A DNA stretch of 64,000 nucleotides from Prorocentrum cordatum (lineage: Eukaryota > Sar > Dinophyceae > Prorocentrales > Prorocentraceae): positions 407,001 to 471,000 of the forward strand of contig CAUYUJ010007502.1 in NCBI GenBank assembly GCA_963575745.1, given 5' to 3'. This document shows, one piece after another, positions 36,714 to 48,272 of the stretch. How positions within the stretch are numbered: position 1 is the stretch's first letter; the number at the start of each line of letters is the position of its first letter. Under the pieces are notes generated by a model. That model was not told the DNA's origin. It made no database searches and saw only the letters and a list, made by a program, of their open reading frames with translations. Both the position numbers and the translations under genes were made by a program.

Positions 36714-39700
36714 GCAGCAGCAGCATCATCATCATCATCATCAGCATCATCATCATCGTCAACATCATGATCGCCATCACCGTCACCATCAGCACCATCA
36801 TCAACACTCGCAGCAGCTGTGGGGCCGCGCGGAGACAGCATCAAGCACGTCGTCGTCCTGCGCCGTGCGCGCTCCCCCACCCCCGGACGGGCGGGGCGCG
36901 CCAGGCAGCTGCCCGAACCCGGCCAACGTGATGGCGGCGCAGCAGCTCGTGTTGAACTTGGGCTTTTGTGGGGATTGGGCGTCCAAGGAGATGAAAGGGG
37001 GGAGAAGGCTATCGGCAACTCTTCCTCCCCCCATCCTCCCATCCTCCTTCCCCCTCTTTCCCCTCCCTTCTCATAGCCCCTGCTATTTTTTTTCGGTGGA
37101 GGAGTAGGACGGAGGAGGAGAGGCTGAGCAAGATGACGTGAACATAGTTACCCTCACACCCTTCTCCCTCCCCAAAATATTGGAGGAGTAGGAAGAAGGA
37201 GGAAGGGATCAGGAAAAGGATGACGAGGAGGAGGAGGAGGAGGAGGAGGAGGAGGAGGAGGAGGTGGAGAAGGAGGAGTTCTTTTCGTTTACCTTATTCC
37301 TCCTCCTCCTCCTCTTCCTCCTCCTCCCGCTTCTCCACCTTCTCCTCCTCCTCCTCCTCCTCCTCCTCCTCCTCCTCCTCCTCCTCCTCCTCCTCCGGCC
37401 TCTCTCCCACGCCCCTGCTCGCCCCTCTACACTCCTCCGCCTCACTCACTTCCCCCCTTTTCCCCCAGAGCCTGCCCCTCCCTTCCTCCGCCCCGTCCTC
37501 CTCCTGCTCATCTTCGGCACCACTTGTGGGCGCATTTGACGACCCTGCCGGCCCTCTCGACGGGCGCTCATCTTCGTCCACCCCTCTCCTCCTCCTGCTC
37601 CTTTTCCTGCTCCTCCTCGTGCGCCTCCTCCTCCTCCTCCTGCTGCTCCTCCTCCTCCTGCTCCTCCTCCTCGTTCTCCCCCTCCTGGGTGGCTCCGCAG
37701 CGCGGCCCCGCAGGCATTTCGCCCACGCGGCGGGCGCCCGCCGAGCGATAGCCCCCAGCCCCGACGGGGCGACAGAGCGCGGGCCCCGAGCGGGCGTGTT
37801 CGCCTGCCTGGCACAGGCGCCTCAGGAGGCGCAGGTGCGAGGCGAGGAGACAGTTGAGGCTTGAGGACGCGCGCGGCCGACTCGAGCAGCACCACGGCAG
37901 CGCTGCACCGATGGGGCGCGGCGCGGAGGAGGAGGAGGCGGCAAAGCAGGCGGCAAAACAGGAGGAGGCAGCAAAGGTGGCACCTACGTTGTCTGCCGCA
38001 GCTGCAGCGAGTGGTGGTGGAGCGACCGCGTGGAGGCTATGTGCTACACTTGCAGCTGCGGGCAGAAGCTGTCTGGCGAAGGCAAGGCCAGCCACTGGGA
38101 ACCCAGCGCGGCGGGCAAGGCCAGCCAATGGGGACCCAGTGCGCACAGGGACGGCCGAAGGCAGCAGGAGACCAGAGGGGCTTAGGAAAAGGGCAGAGGA
38201 GCAGAAGAGCTCGCCAAGGCGCTGCAGCTGGCGACGAACACCATCGGCACCATGGAGCTGGCCAACAGGGAACAGATCCGTCAGCAGCTCGCAGGCGCTG
38301 CCACGGCGCTGCAGGCGGCCAGTCCGCCAAAGGCCACACATCCAATGCGGTGCGGCTGGCGGCGGCGGCGGCGAGGGCGCTGGACGCGGTGAACAGGCAG
38401 ATCGAGGCGGCGGCAAAGGCAGCAGCTCTCGTGGAGGCAAAGGCGGACGAGGCGCTTGCAGCGGAGAAGCTCATCGAGACGATCCAACGGGAAGGGAAGG
38501 AGGTTGCCAAAGGAATAGTGGAGCAGCTCGTCAGTGGCCAGATGGACGAGAGGACGGAGGGCCAGCTGATGGCCGACCTCGCCAAGGAGCTGGACATGGA
38601 GGAGGAGGAGGAGGAGGAGGAGGAGGAGGAGGAGGAGGAGGAGGACTTGGACAACGAGGCGAAGCGAGAGGTGACGGCGGCGAACGAGCAGGTGGTGGCG
38701 CAGATGAAGGCCAACTCCCAGGCATTATCGGGCCAGCTCCGCCTGCACTTGGAGCAGGCCAAGGCCGATGCCCAGGAGGCAAAGGCCGCGATCAAACAGG
38801 CGGTGAAGATGCGCGGGGCAGCGCGCGCAGAGGGGGCGAAAGAAGAGGCGCAGGCGCGCAGACAGCGGGAGCAGCAGCAGCAGCAGGCTCGGCCCCACCA
38901 GGAGGAGCAGCGAGAGGCAGTGCAGCAGGAGCAGCGCAGCCAGAAGGTGTTGAAGAGCTTCTGCAGGGGAGGCGCGCGAAGGGCGAGGGCAAGGGGCCCG
39001 CGACCCCGAGCGCGGGGGCGGACTCTCGACAGCGGCCTCGCGAGGCCCGCCGTAGAAGAGGGGGCGGCGGCGGGCTTCAGGAGCGCGCGCTCTTTTTCGC
39101 GAGCCCCGCGACCTGGGGGCCCACCGCCAAGCTGTGGACGGGGCAGCAGTCGCTGCATCAGGGCTACGATGCCCACGCGTTCCCGGAGACGCAAGCGGCG
39201 GAGGTGGCGCTGGAGCAGACGAAGCCAGCTCGAGATCGGAGCTGGGGACACCAAGGGGTGCTGCGACGGTGCTGCGGGGTCACCTGCGCGCCTCCACTTT
39301 CGCGAGCCAGGCGGCGGACTGCTCGCAGGTCTCGAAGGCGACGACGGCGGCGAGCGACTGCAAGGGGGCGCTAGGCCTGGACTTGCGCGACTGGACCCCG
39401 ATCACATGGCACCTGGAGGGCGCGACGATCACAGTGGTCAGCCCCCCTCTGGATAGCGGACAGCCGCCGAAGGAGGGCATCAACAGGAGGTCTCTGCCTT
39501 CAGTGACCGCCTTCACCTCCGCGCCTGGCCTCCTCAGCGCCAGCTGCACCTGCCGCGCGGCGCGGTAGGTCGTGCTGAAGATGACCGACTTGCCTGCCGG
39601 CCTCAGCCCGCGCGACTCGAGCCCGTCTTCCAGGGCCTTCGTGTTCACGACGAGCTGTCTCTTCACCTCGGACTCGCTGCCCATGATGCGGGCGCTGATG

Positions 39701-42700
39701 TCGTCGAACCATGCTCTGGCCAAAGGCCTCGGCGTGCTGCTGGCCTTCCCCATAGTGAAACACAGCGCCGCGTAGACGACCGTCTTGGCGATGTTGTTGG
39801 AGTGCCGCGAGCCCGCCAGGACGGGGCGGTCGGCGCACTGCAGCTCCGAGCAGCTGCCCTTCCACCTCGCGAATCTCGCGCTCGGGCGATGCAGCAGCAG
39901 CATCGGCGGGATCCTGGTGCTGAAGTCCATCTCGAGCGCAGCAGTGGCGAGCGGGTCGATCCTCAGACTATCGTAGAACTTCTCGACGTCCGCGAGCGCG
40001 CCCCCCTGGAGAACGCCCAGCGCGTCGCAGCACGCGCCTGTGACGATCCTCTGCATCGCTTCGCGCCAGAAGCTGTTGCCTGCGACCGCTGCATCCCATG
40101 GGCGCCCCTGCCTCTTGGCCCATTGCCTGGCGGCAGGCCTGCGCAGCAGCCCCCCGGCGCGCGCCGGCTGCGCCGCGGCTTCGGGGCCAGCGCCCTGTGC
40201 CCCTTCATCGGCTTCGGGGCCAGCGTCGCCACCGCGCGCAGCAGCTGCCAAGGCCTGGCCAGCCTCTTCTTGCTCCCGTTGAAGAGGTCGACTGTCTGCT
40301 GTCGTCTTGCTGCTGGTAGCCGCGTCAGATCACGGCACAGCAGGCGATCGACCTCTTGCCCTCTGTCTGCTTCGCCCTGGGGTGCCCTGTCAAAGTCCTG
40401 CAGCTCTTAATTTGGCTTCTCCGCCTCCTCTGCTTTCCTCCTCGGCGCCTCCAGCATCTGCCCGTGCGTTATGCGGGCCACTTCCCCGCATCTCTGTATC
40501 CTCGCAAAGTCCCTCGACTTCGCGTCTACCATCCCCTTCGGGCAGTTGGCGGCGCCCTTCTCCGCGTGGATATCCCCCTCTCTTCTGCTCGGCGTCGTCG
40601 TGATCCGATGAAGCGCTCTCCAGTTGCTGCTCCGCGTCCGCTAGACACTTGCAGAAACTTCTCGCGCTGGCATCCATGTCGCTGCGCGCCGCCATAACCT
40701 TCCCCCCCTTTGCCTGCGTCGCCATGCACTGCGCGATGTCCGCTTCCAGCGCGTCCAGCGACTGTAGCCGCGGTCTCCGCAGCCTGCGGTGCAACCTCGC
40801 TGTCTCCGCAGCAGCTTCGGTATCCCTCTGTATGCCTGGTGCCCTCTAGAGCTCCCTGCTGCCCCTGGCCCGCCCCTCTCTCCTTCAGCTTGGCCATCGG
40901 GGAGAGCGCCGTCTCGGCCCGATCCCGCCATCAGCTTGCAGGCTGTCGCATTGCACTCCCCTCTCTTCTCGCCACCTGCCACTGCCCTCTTTGAGCTGGC
41001 AGCCTCTTCACCGCCCTGCGAAGTAGTGCCTGTCACGAGGTTCGGCGTGGTAGGCGAGGCAGAAAAATGCTTCGGTGTGTCCACGGTCCGCGCGCGCTGT
41101 CTTCCAAGCTGCTCCGCTGCGACCGAGTCGACCTGATGGGCCGCGCGCGCCGAAATAGCTAGGCGCCGCGACTTGGCTGTCGCCGTTGGTCGCCATCTTG
41201 GCTGCCCCCCACCTGCCCCCCGGCGGCGCGGCGGCGACATCCGCAATGCCAGAGCGCAATCTCGCTGCCTTCTCCTCTATCCTTGGCTCCTCTGCCTCTC
41301 CCCCTTGATCTTCCTCCTCGCTGGTGGAGTCGCCGCCTGTCGGCCCATCTGTCTGCAGCTTCTCTGCGATCGCGCACCTTTCGGTCGCCTCGCCTCCGCT
41401 CGGCCCGGCCTCCTCCCGCAGCTGATCCTGGCTTTCCTCTTCGTCGAGGTAGCTCTCCGACTGCGCGAATGGGCCCTCCTCCTCTGCGACGAGTCCTTGA
41501 CGTGGAACCTCACGGGGGCAGTGGCGGCGATCGGGTTTGGCGCCCAGCCTGAACTTCGCGACGGCAGGCGCAGTCAGTTGCTGCCCTGACCCCCCGCCCC
41601 CCATGGCCTCCTCCATGGCCCCCTTCCCCCCTGCTGGCCTATGCAGCCGGCAATTCGACCCTCGCCAGCAGCGAGCCGCTCTCGCCTCCTCCTCAGCGTG
41701 GCCTCTTCCTGCCTCCTCTTTGCTGCTTTCGCTTCCTCGCCTGGCGCCCGCGCCTGCCTGCGCCGCCGCCGGGCGTGGCAGCCTCTGCCTCGTTCTCTTG
41801 CTTCTCGGGCCTGGTGGCTTCGGCGCGCCGCGGCCTGCGCCTCGCCCCGCAGCGCCGCCTTCAGGCCGGCGCGCGGCTTCCAGGGGGCGTCGCATACCGC
41901 TTCCATGCCCTTCGCGAGCCCCACGCCCTGCGAGTTGGCCATCGCGAAGTCGATGTTCGACTGGCTCTGGCCCAGGAAGCAGGCGCGGCGGCCGTCGGGC
42001 AGCGCGGCGAGGGGCGCCGCGCCCGTCATCTGCGGCCAGCCTGAGTCCTTGGACGCCCGCGGCTCCACGTCGAAGCCCCCGCGGACGGGCCGGGCCCTTT
42101 TGATGGCGCGCGGGGAAGCTGCCAGCGACAGGGCGGCGCGAGGGGCGACCAGGAGAGCCGCCCGCGCGCAGGGGGCGAAGGCAACGGGCAGGAGGTTCGG
42201 CGCAGTAGGGGCCTGGCCGACGAGGCCCAAGCTGCGCAGGCGGCGAGGAGTCACGCACCAGGGCCCAGTTGCGTCGCTCACGCGCGGCGCGGCGCCGCAT
42301 GGGCCGGCGCCGACGGCGACGAGGGCGGCTAGAAGGAGGCACGCGCATGCGCTGAGGAGGGCCTGACCAGGCAGGTGCCCGACTAGCTGACCGGCGCTCG
42401 AGGGAGAGAGCCCAACCATCGCGATCGCGAGGCGGCAGTTGCGGGCTTGGTTCGACCTCTGGGACGAGCGCAGACCAGAGGCCGCCGATCAGGAAGGCTT
42501 GGGCGAAGGCATACTTCAGGCTGCAGGCGCAGCCAGAGGCGGAGAGGCGGCGTCAGAGGCGAGAAGCGATGGGCAGTATCCTCCTCCTTTGGGAGCTCGG
42601 CCCGGACACCGGGGGCCCTGGCTACTGGGTCGACAGGGGAGGGGGCCATTGGAAGTCCCCAGAGGGCGAGAGGGCAGGAGACCCGCGCGACATCGCAGAG

Positions 42701-45700
42701 GCGCTGCTCGAGGACGCGCAGCTGATGCGGCGGGCGGCGGCGGCGCAGCACCACGACGGTAAAGGGGGCCGAGCAGGGCGTCGACGCGCGGGGCGCCAAG
42801 CGGCACCAGGATGCGCTCAGGAGGAAGGGCATGCACCGGTTGCACGGGGCCCTTGGCCGCAGCGCGCGCAGGCACCTGGCCGAAAGCAAGGCGGCGCAGG
42901 GAGTTCGACGAGACGGACTGCAGGCGCGAGCGCGACGCGGAGGAGGACGATCTGCACCGCATCCTGGGCGCCTGCGAGGAGAGGCAGGAGAAGGCCATCC
43001 TTGCAGGGGCGCAAGGACTGGAGGGGCGCGCGAGGAGGGCAGCGGGCAGCGCGCCCATCTTCTGGCCAAGGGGGCCCACGCCCAAGGCCTGGGCGGTGCC
43101 GCCACCGTGCGACGCGCAGGAGCAAGCGCCACTGGTGGGCGAGCGCCAGCTGCGCGAGACGCTGCGAGGAGACCGCGGCGAGCCCATCGCGGCGCGCGGC
43201 GACGGCTCAGGAGGCGAGCACAGCGCGGACGAGGATACAGGCGGTGCGGTTGGGGCTGGGCAGTGCTGGAGACGACGTGCCAAGCGCTGTGCCCCTCCAT
43301 CCGCGCGGCCACGTTTGGGCCGCTGCGTGGCAGCAGGCAGATCAACAACAAGAGCGAGCTGCGGGCCTTCATTAGCAGCCTGGAGTCCACAGAGGGGCCG
43401 ATGGCGCACTGGGCCGACAGCGAGATCACCTTCAAGGGCTGGAGGGACCGCCGTGAGGAGTGCGACCACAAGACCAGCGAAAACGGCGACTTCTGGCGCA
43501 GGGTGAGGAAAGCTCTCCGGGATAGGCCAAGCACCAGGGAGGACATCACGATGCACCACATGAACAGCCACATGGACGCGCAGGAGGCAGAGGATAGGAG
43601 GATCCCAAGCGTCGCGCGGGAGGGCAAACGCGAGGCTGGCCAACGCGGGAGCGAGGCAGCACGCGATTAGCGAGGCCAAGATGGGCTGCTACGAGTGGCC
43701 ACGGGCCACGGCGCACCTCGTCAGGACGCGCATCGCGGAGTGCACCAAGGACGCGATTAGAAGTGGGCCAGACGAGAGCAGAGTTCTCAAGCGCGCCAGG
43801 CAAGCAGCGACCAAGACCAGGAGAGCAAGCTGAGGCCGCAGACGACGCACGTCCTGAGGAGACCGAGGCGAGGAGGAGGATGGCGCTGCTGCAGGCAGAC
43901 GGTGATGAGGCACGCGGCGCTCAGCGGACTCCAGGGGCGGTTCGCGACGCAGTGCCCAGGGCCGCCGCCGGCGGAGGGAAGGCGCGTCAGCTTCTACGGC
44001 GTGGAGCCGCACGAGACCCACCCGCTGAGATGGTAAGGGGGCGAGAGCAGGTGGCACTGCACGAAGTGCGGAAGCTCGGCCACCGAGATGGTGTCGGCGA
44101 AGCTCCAGGCGCCCTGCCGAGGGCAGCCGAGCTGCGAGTCCAGGGGGTACCAGCTCGCCGCCTGGGCGAGGGAAGTCCGACGGCGAGGAGCGCAGGAGGC
44201 CAGTGCGGACGCCAGAGGGGCGCGCAGCAGGAGCTAGTGATGAGGCGCCTAAGGAGAGAGGCGACGAGCTGCCAGAGGAGGGCGAGGGAGCAGCCAGAGA
44301 AGGCGACGGCCGTGGCGTAGTGGAGCCATGGAGACTGCCATCACAGCGCACGCGTGTCGGAGCCGAGCCCGAGCAGGAGTGGAGCTGGCGCCGCTGTAGC
44401 AGCAGGCGAGGTGCTCGGGGAATACGGCGGTGATATGCCAGAGAAGGAGGAGGAGGAGGAGGAGGAGGAGGAGGAGGCAACCAGAGGATGCGACGGCCAT
44501 CGCAGCGCCCACGTGTCGGAGCCGAGTCTGAGCGGAGCTGGGCCTCGCGACCTCGAGGGGGGCGCGACGGCAAGAGGTGTTTGAACGTCGCGCGCGACCT
44601 GGCTCCTGAGATATCCACCCGGCCGTCGTCCACGGCCAGATTGGAGGCCGACAGCGACGCCCGCGCGCAACGAAGGCGCGCTCACCGCCGCGGGTCCGCC
44701 CAACAGATGATCGACGCGGTCGCGGCTGGACCCCCGACCGCCGAGCCGTCGCCACCACCATCGGATCGACTTGCAGAGTCAGAACTCACTCATGTTGAAG
44801 TCGACGTCGATGAGATGTGCGGCATCTATTTGGACCACCACGTCAACCTGGATACCGCCGTCATTCTCCAGCGCGGCCATCGTTTCCATCAGAGCCGCGC
44901 CGTCGCCTCGGCCGCCACTCGCTACAACAACGCGCTGCTGCGAGCCGTGGAAGAAGCGCGCCGCGGATCTGGAAGCGCGGACGCCACTCGCAGGCAGATG
45001 GCCAGCACGCCAGCACTTCGGCGCCCACCTGGGGACAACCGCCACTTCGAGGCTCGCCGCAAGGCGGCGAAGCCAATGCGCTACCCTAGCGGGCAGCCAC
45101 TGGACCAGCAAGAGTGCGCGACTCAGGTGTATCACAGTCGCCCGCAACTCCCCTCAAGTGAGCTCAGCGCCATTGTAGACCCAGGGGCGTGGACCAACCT
45201 CGCGGGTGAGAAGCTCGCGCGCCAGCAGCGCCGCCGTGCCGCGCAGGCAGGGCGCCGGCCGCAGCAGCCCCTCATGAGCAAGCCCTTGAACGTTCAAGGC
45301 GATGGCAACGGGGCCCAAGAGCGCGCCCATCACGCGCGCGCCCCCGTCGGCGTCACGGATGAATAGGGCCAGGCTGCCATCCGCAGCTTCACAGCACCCA
45401 TTTTCAGAATCGGGCAGCGGCCTGCCCGGCCTGCTCGGCCTGCGGCGCGCGGAGCTCACGCGCGCGATCCTGGACGTGGGCCCGCGCGAGCTGATCCTGC
45501 CCGGCGGCGGCGACATCCAGATCCACTGGCCCGCGGGGGCCGCTCGCATCCCGCTGCAGAAGGCTTCGAGCGAACACCTCACGACGGTCACCGACGACTT
45601 CGAGAGGACCGCGCAGACCGCAGGCGGCGCACCCGACAGCAGCGCCCCGCCGCGCGCCCGCGCCGACGAGACGGAGACGGCGGACGCGACGCCGGCCGCT

Positions 45701-47313
45701 GCCCCCTCCAGCCAGGAGGCCGAGCAGCGGTCGAACCTCGGCTCGCAATGAGCTGCGGCCCCCACGCGGGGCAACCCCAGCTTTCCTTACCTCGCTCTAG
45801 CGATAGAGATGGCGCCGACATGTGCCAGAGCTCTTGAACCGCACGGATGGTTGATGCGAGCACCCCATTTTATCAGCACTATTTCCCCCCATGTCCCCGT
45901 TTGCCGGACGTGGAGACCAACTTGGATGAAGATGCCACCGAGCCATGCTTATCATGGGGTACCTACCATCGCGCCAGATAGCTGATACATGAATTGATAC
46001 TGACGCGCCGTAGAATCGACATACCCTGTGCTGCTATAGACCTGGCAAACCAGCTGAGTCGCACCATCGAAGTGGCCCAGCGCCCAGCAGTCGGCATGAA
46101 GCTACATAGGATCTGTCGACTCGGGCTCACACCTGAAACCGAGAACAAGTCACCTGCCAAGACAGCCTTCCACATCGACAAGACGACAACACCAAGGGAC
46201 CAGCTTGTGGCGCACATGTCCAAAAGACCCGGCGCGCCGAGCGCCGTGGCATTGGGCGATGGATCGCCCTCCTGGCAAGGAGAGCCCCCAAGTGATTTCC
46301 CAGGCAAAGCGGATCAAAGCAGATGTACTGCCCCAATTCACGCACGAAGCTGCTCTGTTTGACGCGAAGGCGTTGGCAGCTTCGTCGAGTGCCCAGCACT
46401 CCGCCCCAGACCGTTCTTCAGCCCGACAATCCCGATACACATGGGCGACTTGACACTAGGAATCATGACAATGAGAGAGAAGAGGGTAAGACACATAAGA
46501 CGGCGAAGTTCGGTAGATTTTGCGAAGCTGCCTTTGCTGATCAAGATTAAGATAGCAAGATGGATCTTTGACCTTAGCACCGCGACTCGAGTCCACGCGT
46601 TGCTTCGGAAGACCCTCTTCACACTGGCCAAGACCTCATGCCGGGTTTCCCTTGCCTCACTGGCAGGTGAGAGGACGATCTACATCAAGCCCTAACACGA
46701 GCAAGGCAAGTTCGTCTCCAACACTTCGAGCTGGAGACAGCGATCCACTGCGTATGAGGTCTTGCCAGACGGATGGACAGGCATAACCGCTTTCCTTTGC
46801 AACCAGGTGCCCCCGTCGTTTGCCTTTCCCACCGAGGAGGCCGAACGCGCGAAGGGACGCAATGAACAAGGCCATGTGCCAGTCAAATGCCCAAGGAGGC
46901 AGAAGACGTGTTCGACGACATCCGGGACTTCTTCTTTGGCCTTGGCACGGAGGAGCAATTCAAACGACTGTTCCAGGGCACAGCCATAGAACGCGCCGGA
47001 GAGCTGCCAGTCGGCGAGAACGTAGCGGAAACTCATGCAGCAGGGACCGTAGTTGGTTATCGTGCCGAGTTTCCAGTGTCCACTTTCCAGGCCGCAGACG
47101 TCGCGCATGCCCTGGCCACGCCCAACGGACGTGCCCGAGCGTAGATCTAAAGCTTGTGAGGGCCCAAAGACGCGGTTGCGAGCTCGTCGCCCCCACGCCC
47201 CCCCTTCCCTTCTAGGCAAGATCAATTCCATAGATTTGGAACTCTTGGGGACGGAAAAAAGTAGAGGGGTTTGTAAGTATAGATCTGCAGGTGTGTGTAT
47301 GTATGTATGTATA

Positions 47314-47355
<42 letters not shown>

Positions 47356-48241
47356 CATATATATATGCACATACACATATACGAATGTTGGCCAAGGTGG
47401 GTCCTAAACGCTGTGCCTCTAGCAATATATGGTGTGCAACCTTCGTGGAGCAACATATGTTAAACATTCCGCGTTGTGGAATAAACATAATATATATATG
47501 TTTGTATACGTGGTGCAGTAACTGTGCTGAGTAAACTTTATGTAATCTATGTGGTGCAATACTTGTTGCGTAATATATTTGCATTGTGCCACATGTATGA
47601 TTCTATATATGTTGCGAAATCTACGTTGTGCAATCTATGTGGCCACGAGGCGGCGCCGGCGGCAACATAGCCGCCAGACCCAGCCAAGCGAAGACGATCG
47701 ACGGCGACGGGCGGCAACGAGGCGGCGACGGGGCGGCGACGGTGGCAGCACAACCGCCAGACCGGCAGCCAGGCCCAGTTCCTGGTATACAATCAAGTCA
47801 GAACTTTTGAGTGCGAACACTGGTTGGGGAATCGGAGGTGAGGGGGTGAGATCGAAGTGGAACGGAGAGCCCAATTACCGGGAAATCGATTTCGGTTTCG
47901 TGTTCGTGCGTGCCGTGCGTGCGGGCGAGGCGAAGGTGCGTGGGCGGGCGAGAGGAAAGTCTCCTGTGGCTGAGGCGCGGCCGGACCAAATGACTCCCTT
48001 TCGGGCGGCCGGGGGCCCGCGGTGTCCCGCCGGTGTCCCGCTGGTGTCCCGTGTGGCTGAGGCGCGGCCGGACCAAATGACTCCCTTCCGGGCGGCCGGG
48101 GGCCCGCGGTGTCTCTCCGGTGTCCCGCTGGTGTCCCGTGTGGCTGAGGCGCGGCCGGACCAAATGATTCCCTTCTGGGCGGCCGGAGGCCCGCGGTGTC
48201 CCGCCGGTGCCCCGTCGGTGTCCCGATTATGGTGATGATAT

Positions 48242-48272
<31 letters not shown>

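Larger units (their letters stand above)
37900..44330 (+). mobile_element. Non-LTR retrotransposon R2 with inverted middle third
   Basis: Order along the + strand: zinc finger and coiled coil (+), first half of the EEP endonuclease (+), reverse transcriptase (-), linker (-), second half of the endonuclease (-), post-RT region with zinc finger (+), RNase H (+), C-terminal zinc finger (+). Inverting about 39470-42120 restores the normal order of a LINE-like element and rejoins the two endonuclease halves, so this is a single element with an internal inversion. Frameshifts and stops in all parts: dead. It lies in intron 7 of the GH16 gene. Confidence 0.75.

Noticed and set aside
38037-39254. 405-codon - strand frame
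   Set aside because: It is the antisense of the + strand coiled coil (Ser-rich opposite Glu, Cys-rich opposite Gln).
41574-42419. - strand frame with a signal-peptide-like start (LLSACACLLLAALVAVGAG), possibly a plastid-targeted protein
   Set aside because: From about 42100 onward it is the C-terminal half of the retroelement endonuclease, and its upstream part is antisense to the post-RT region, so the apparent signal peptide is chance.
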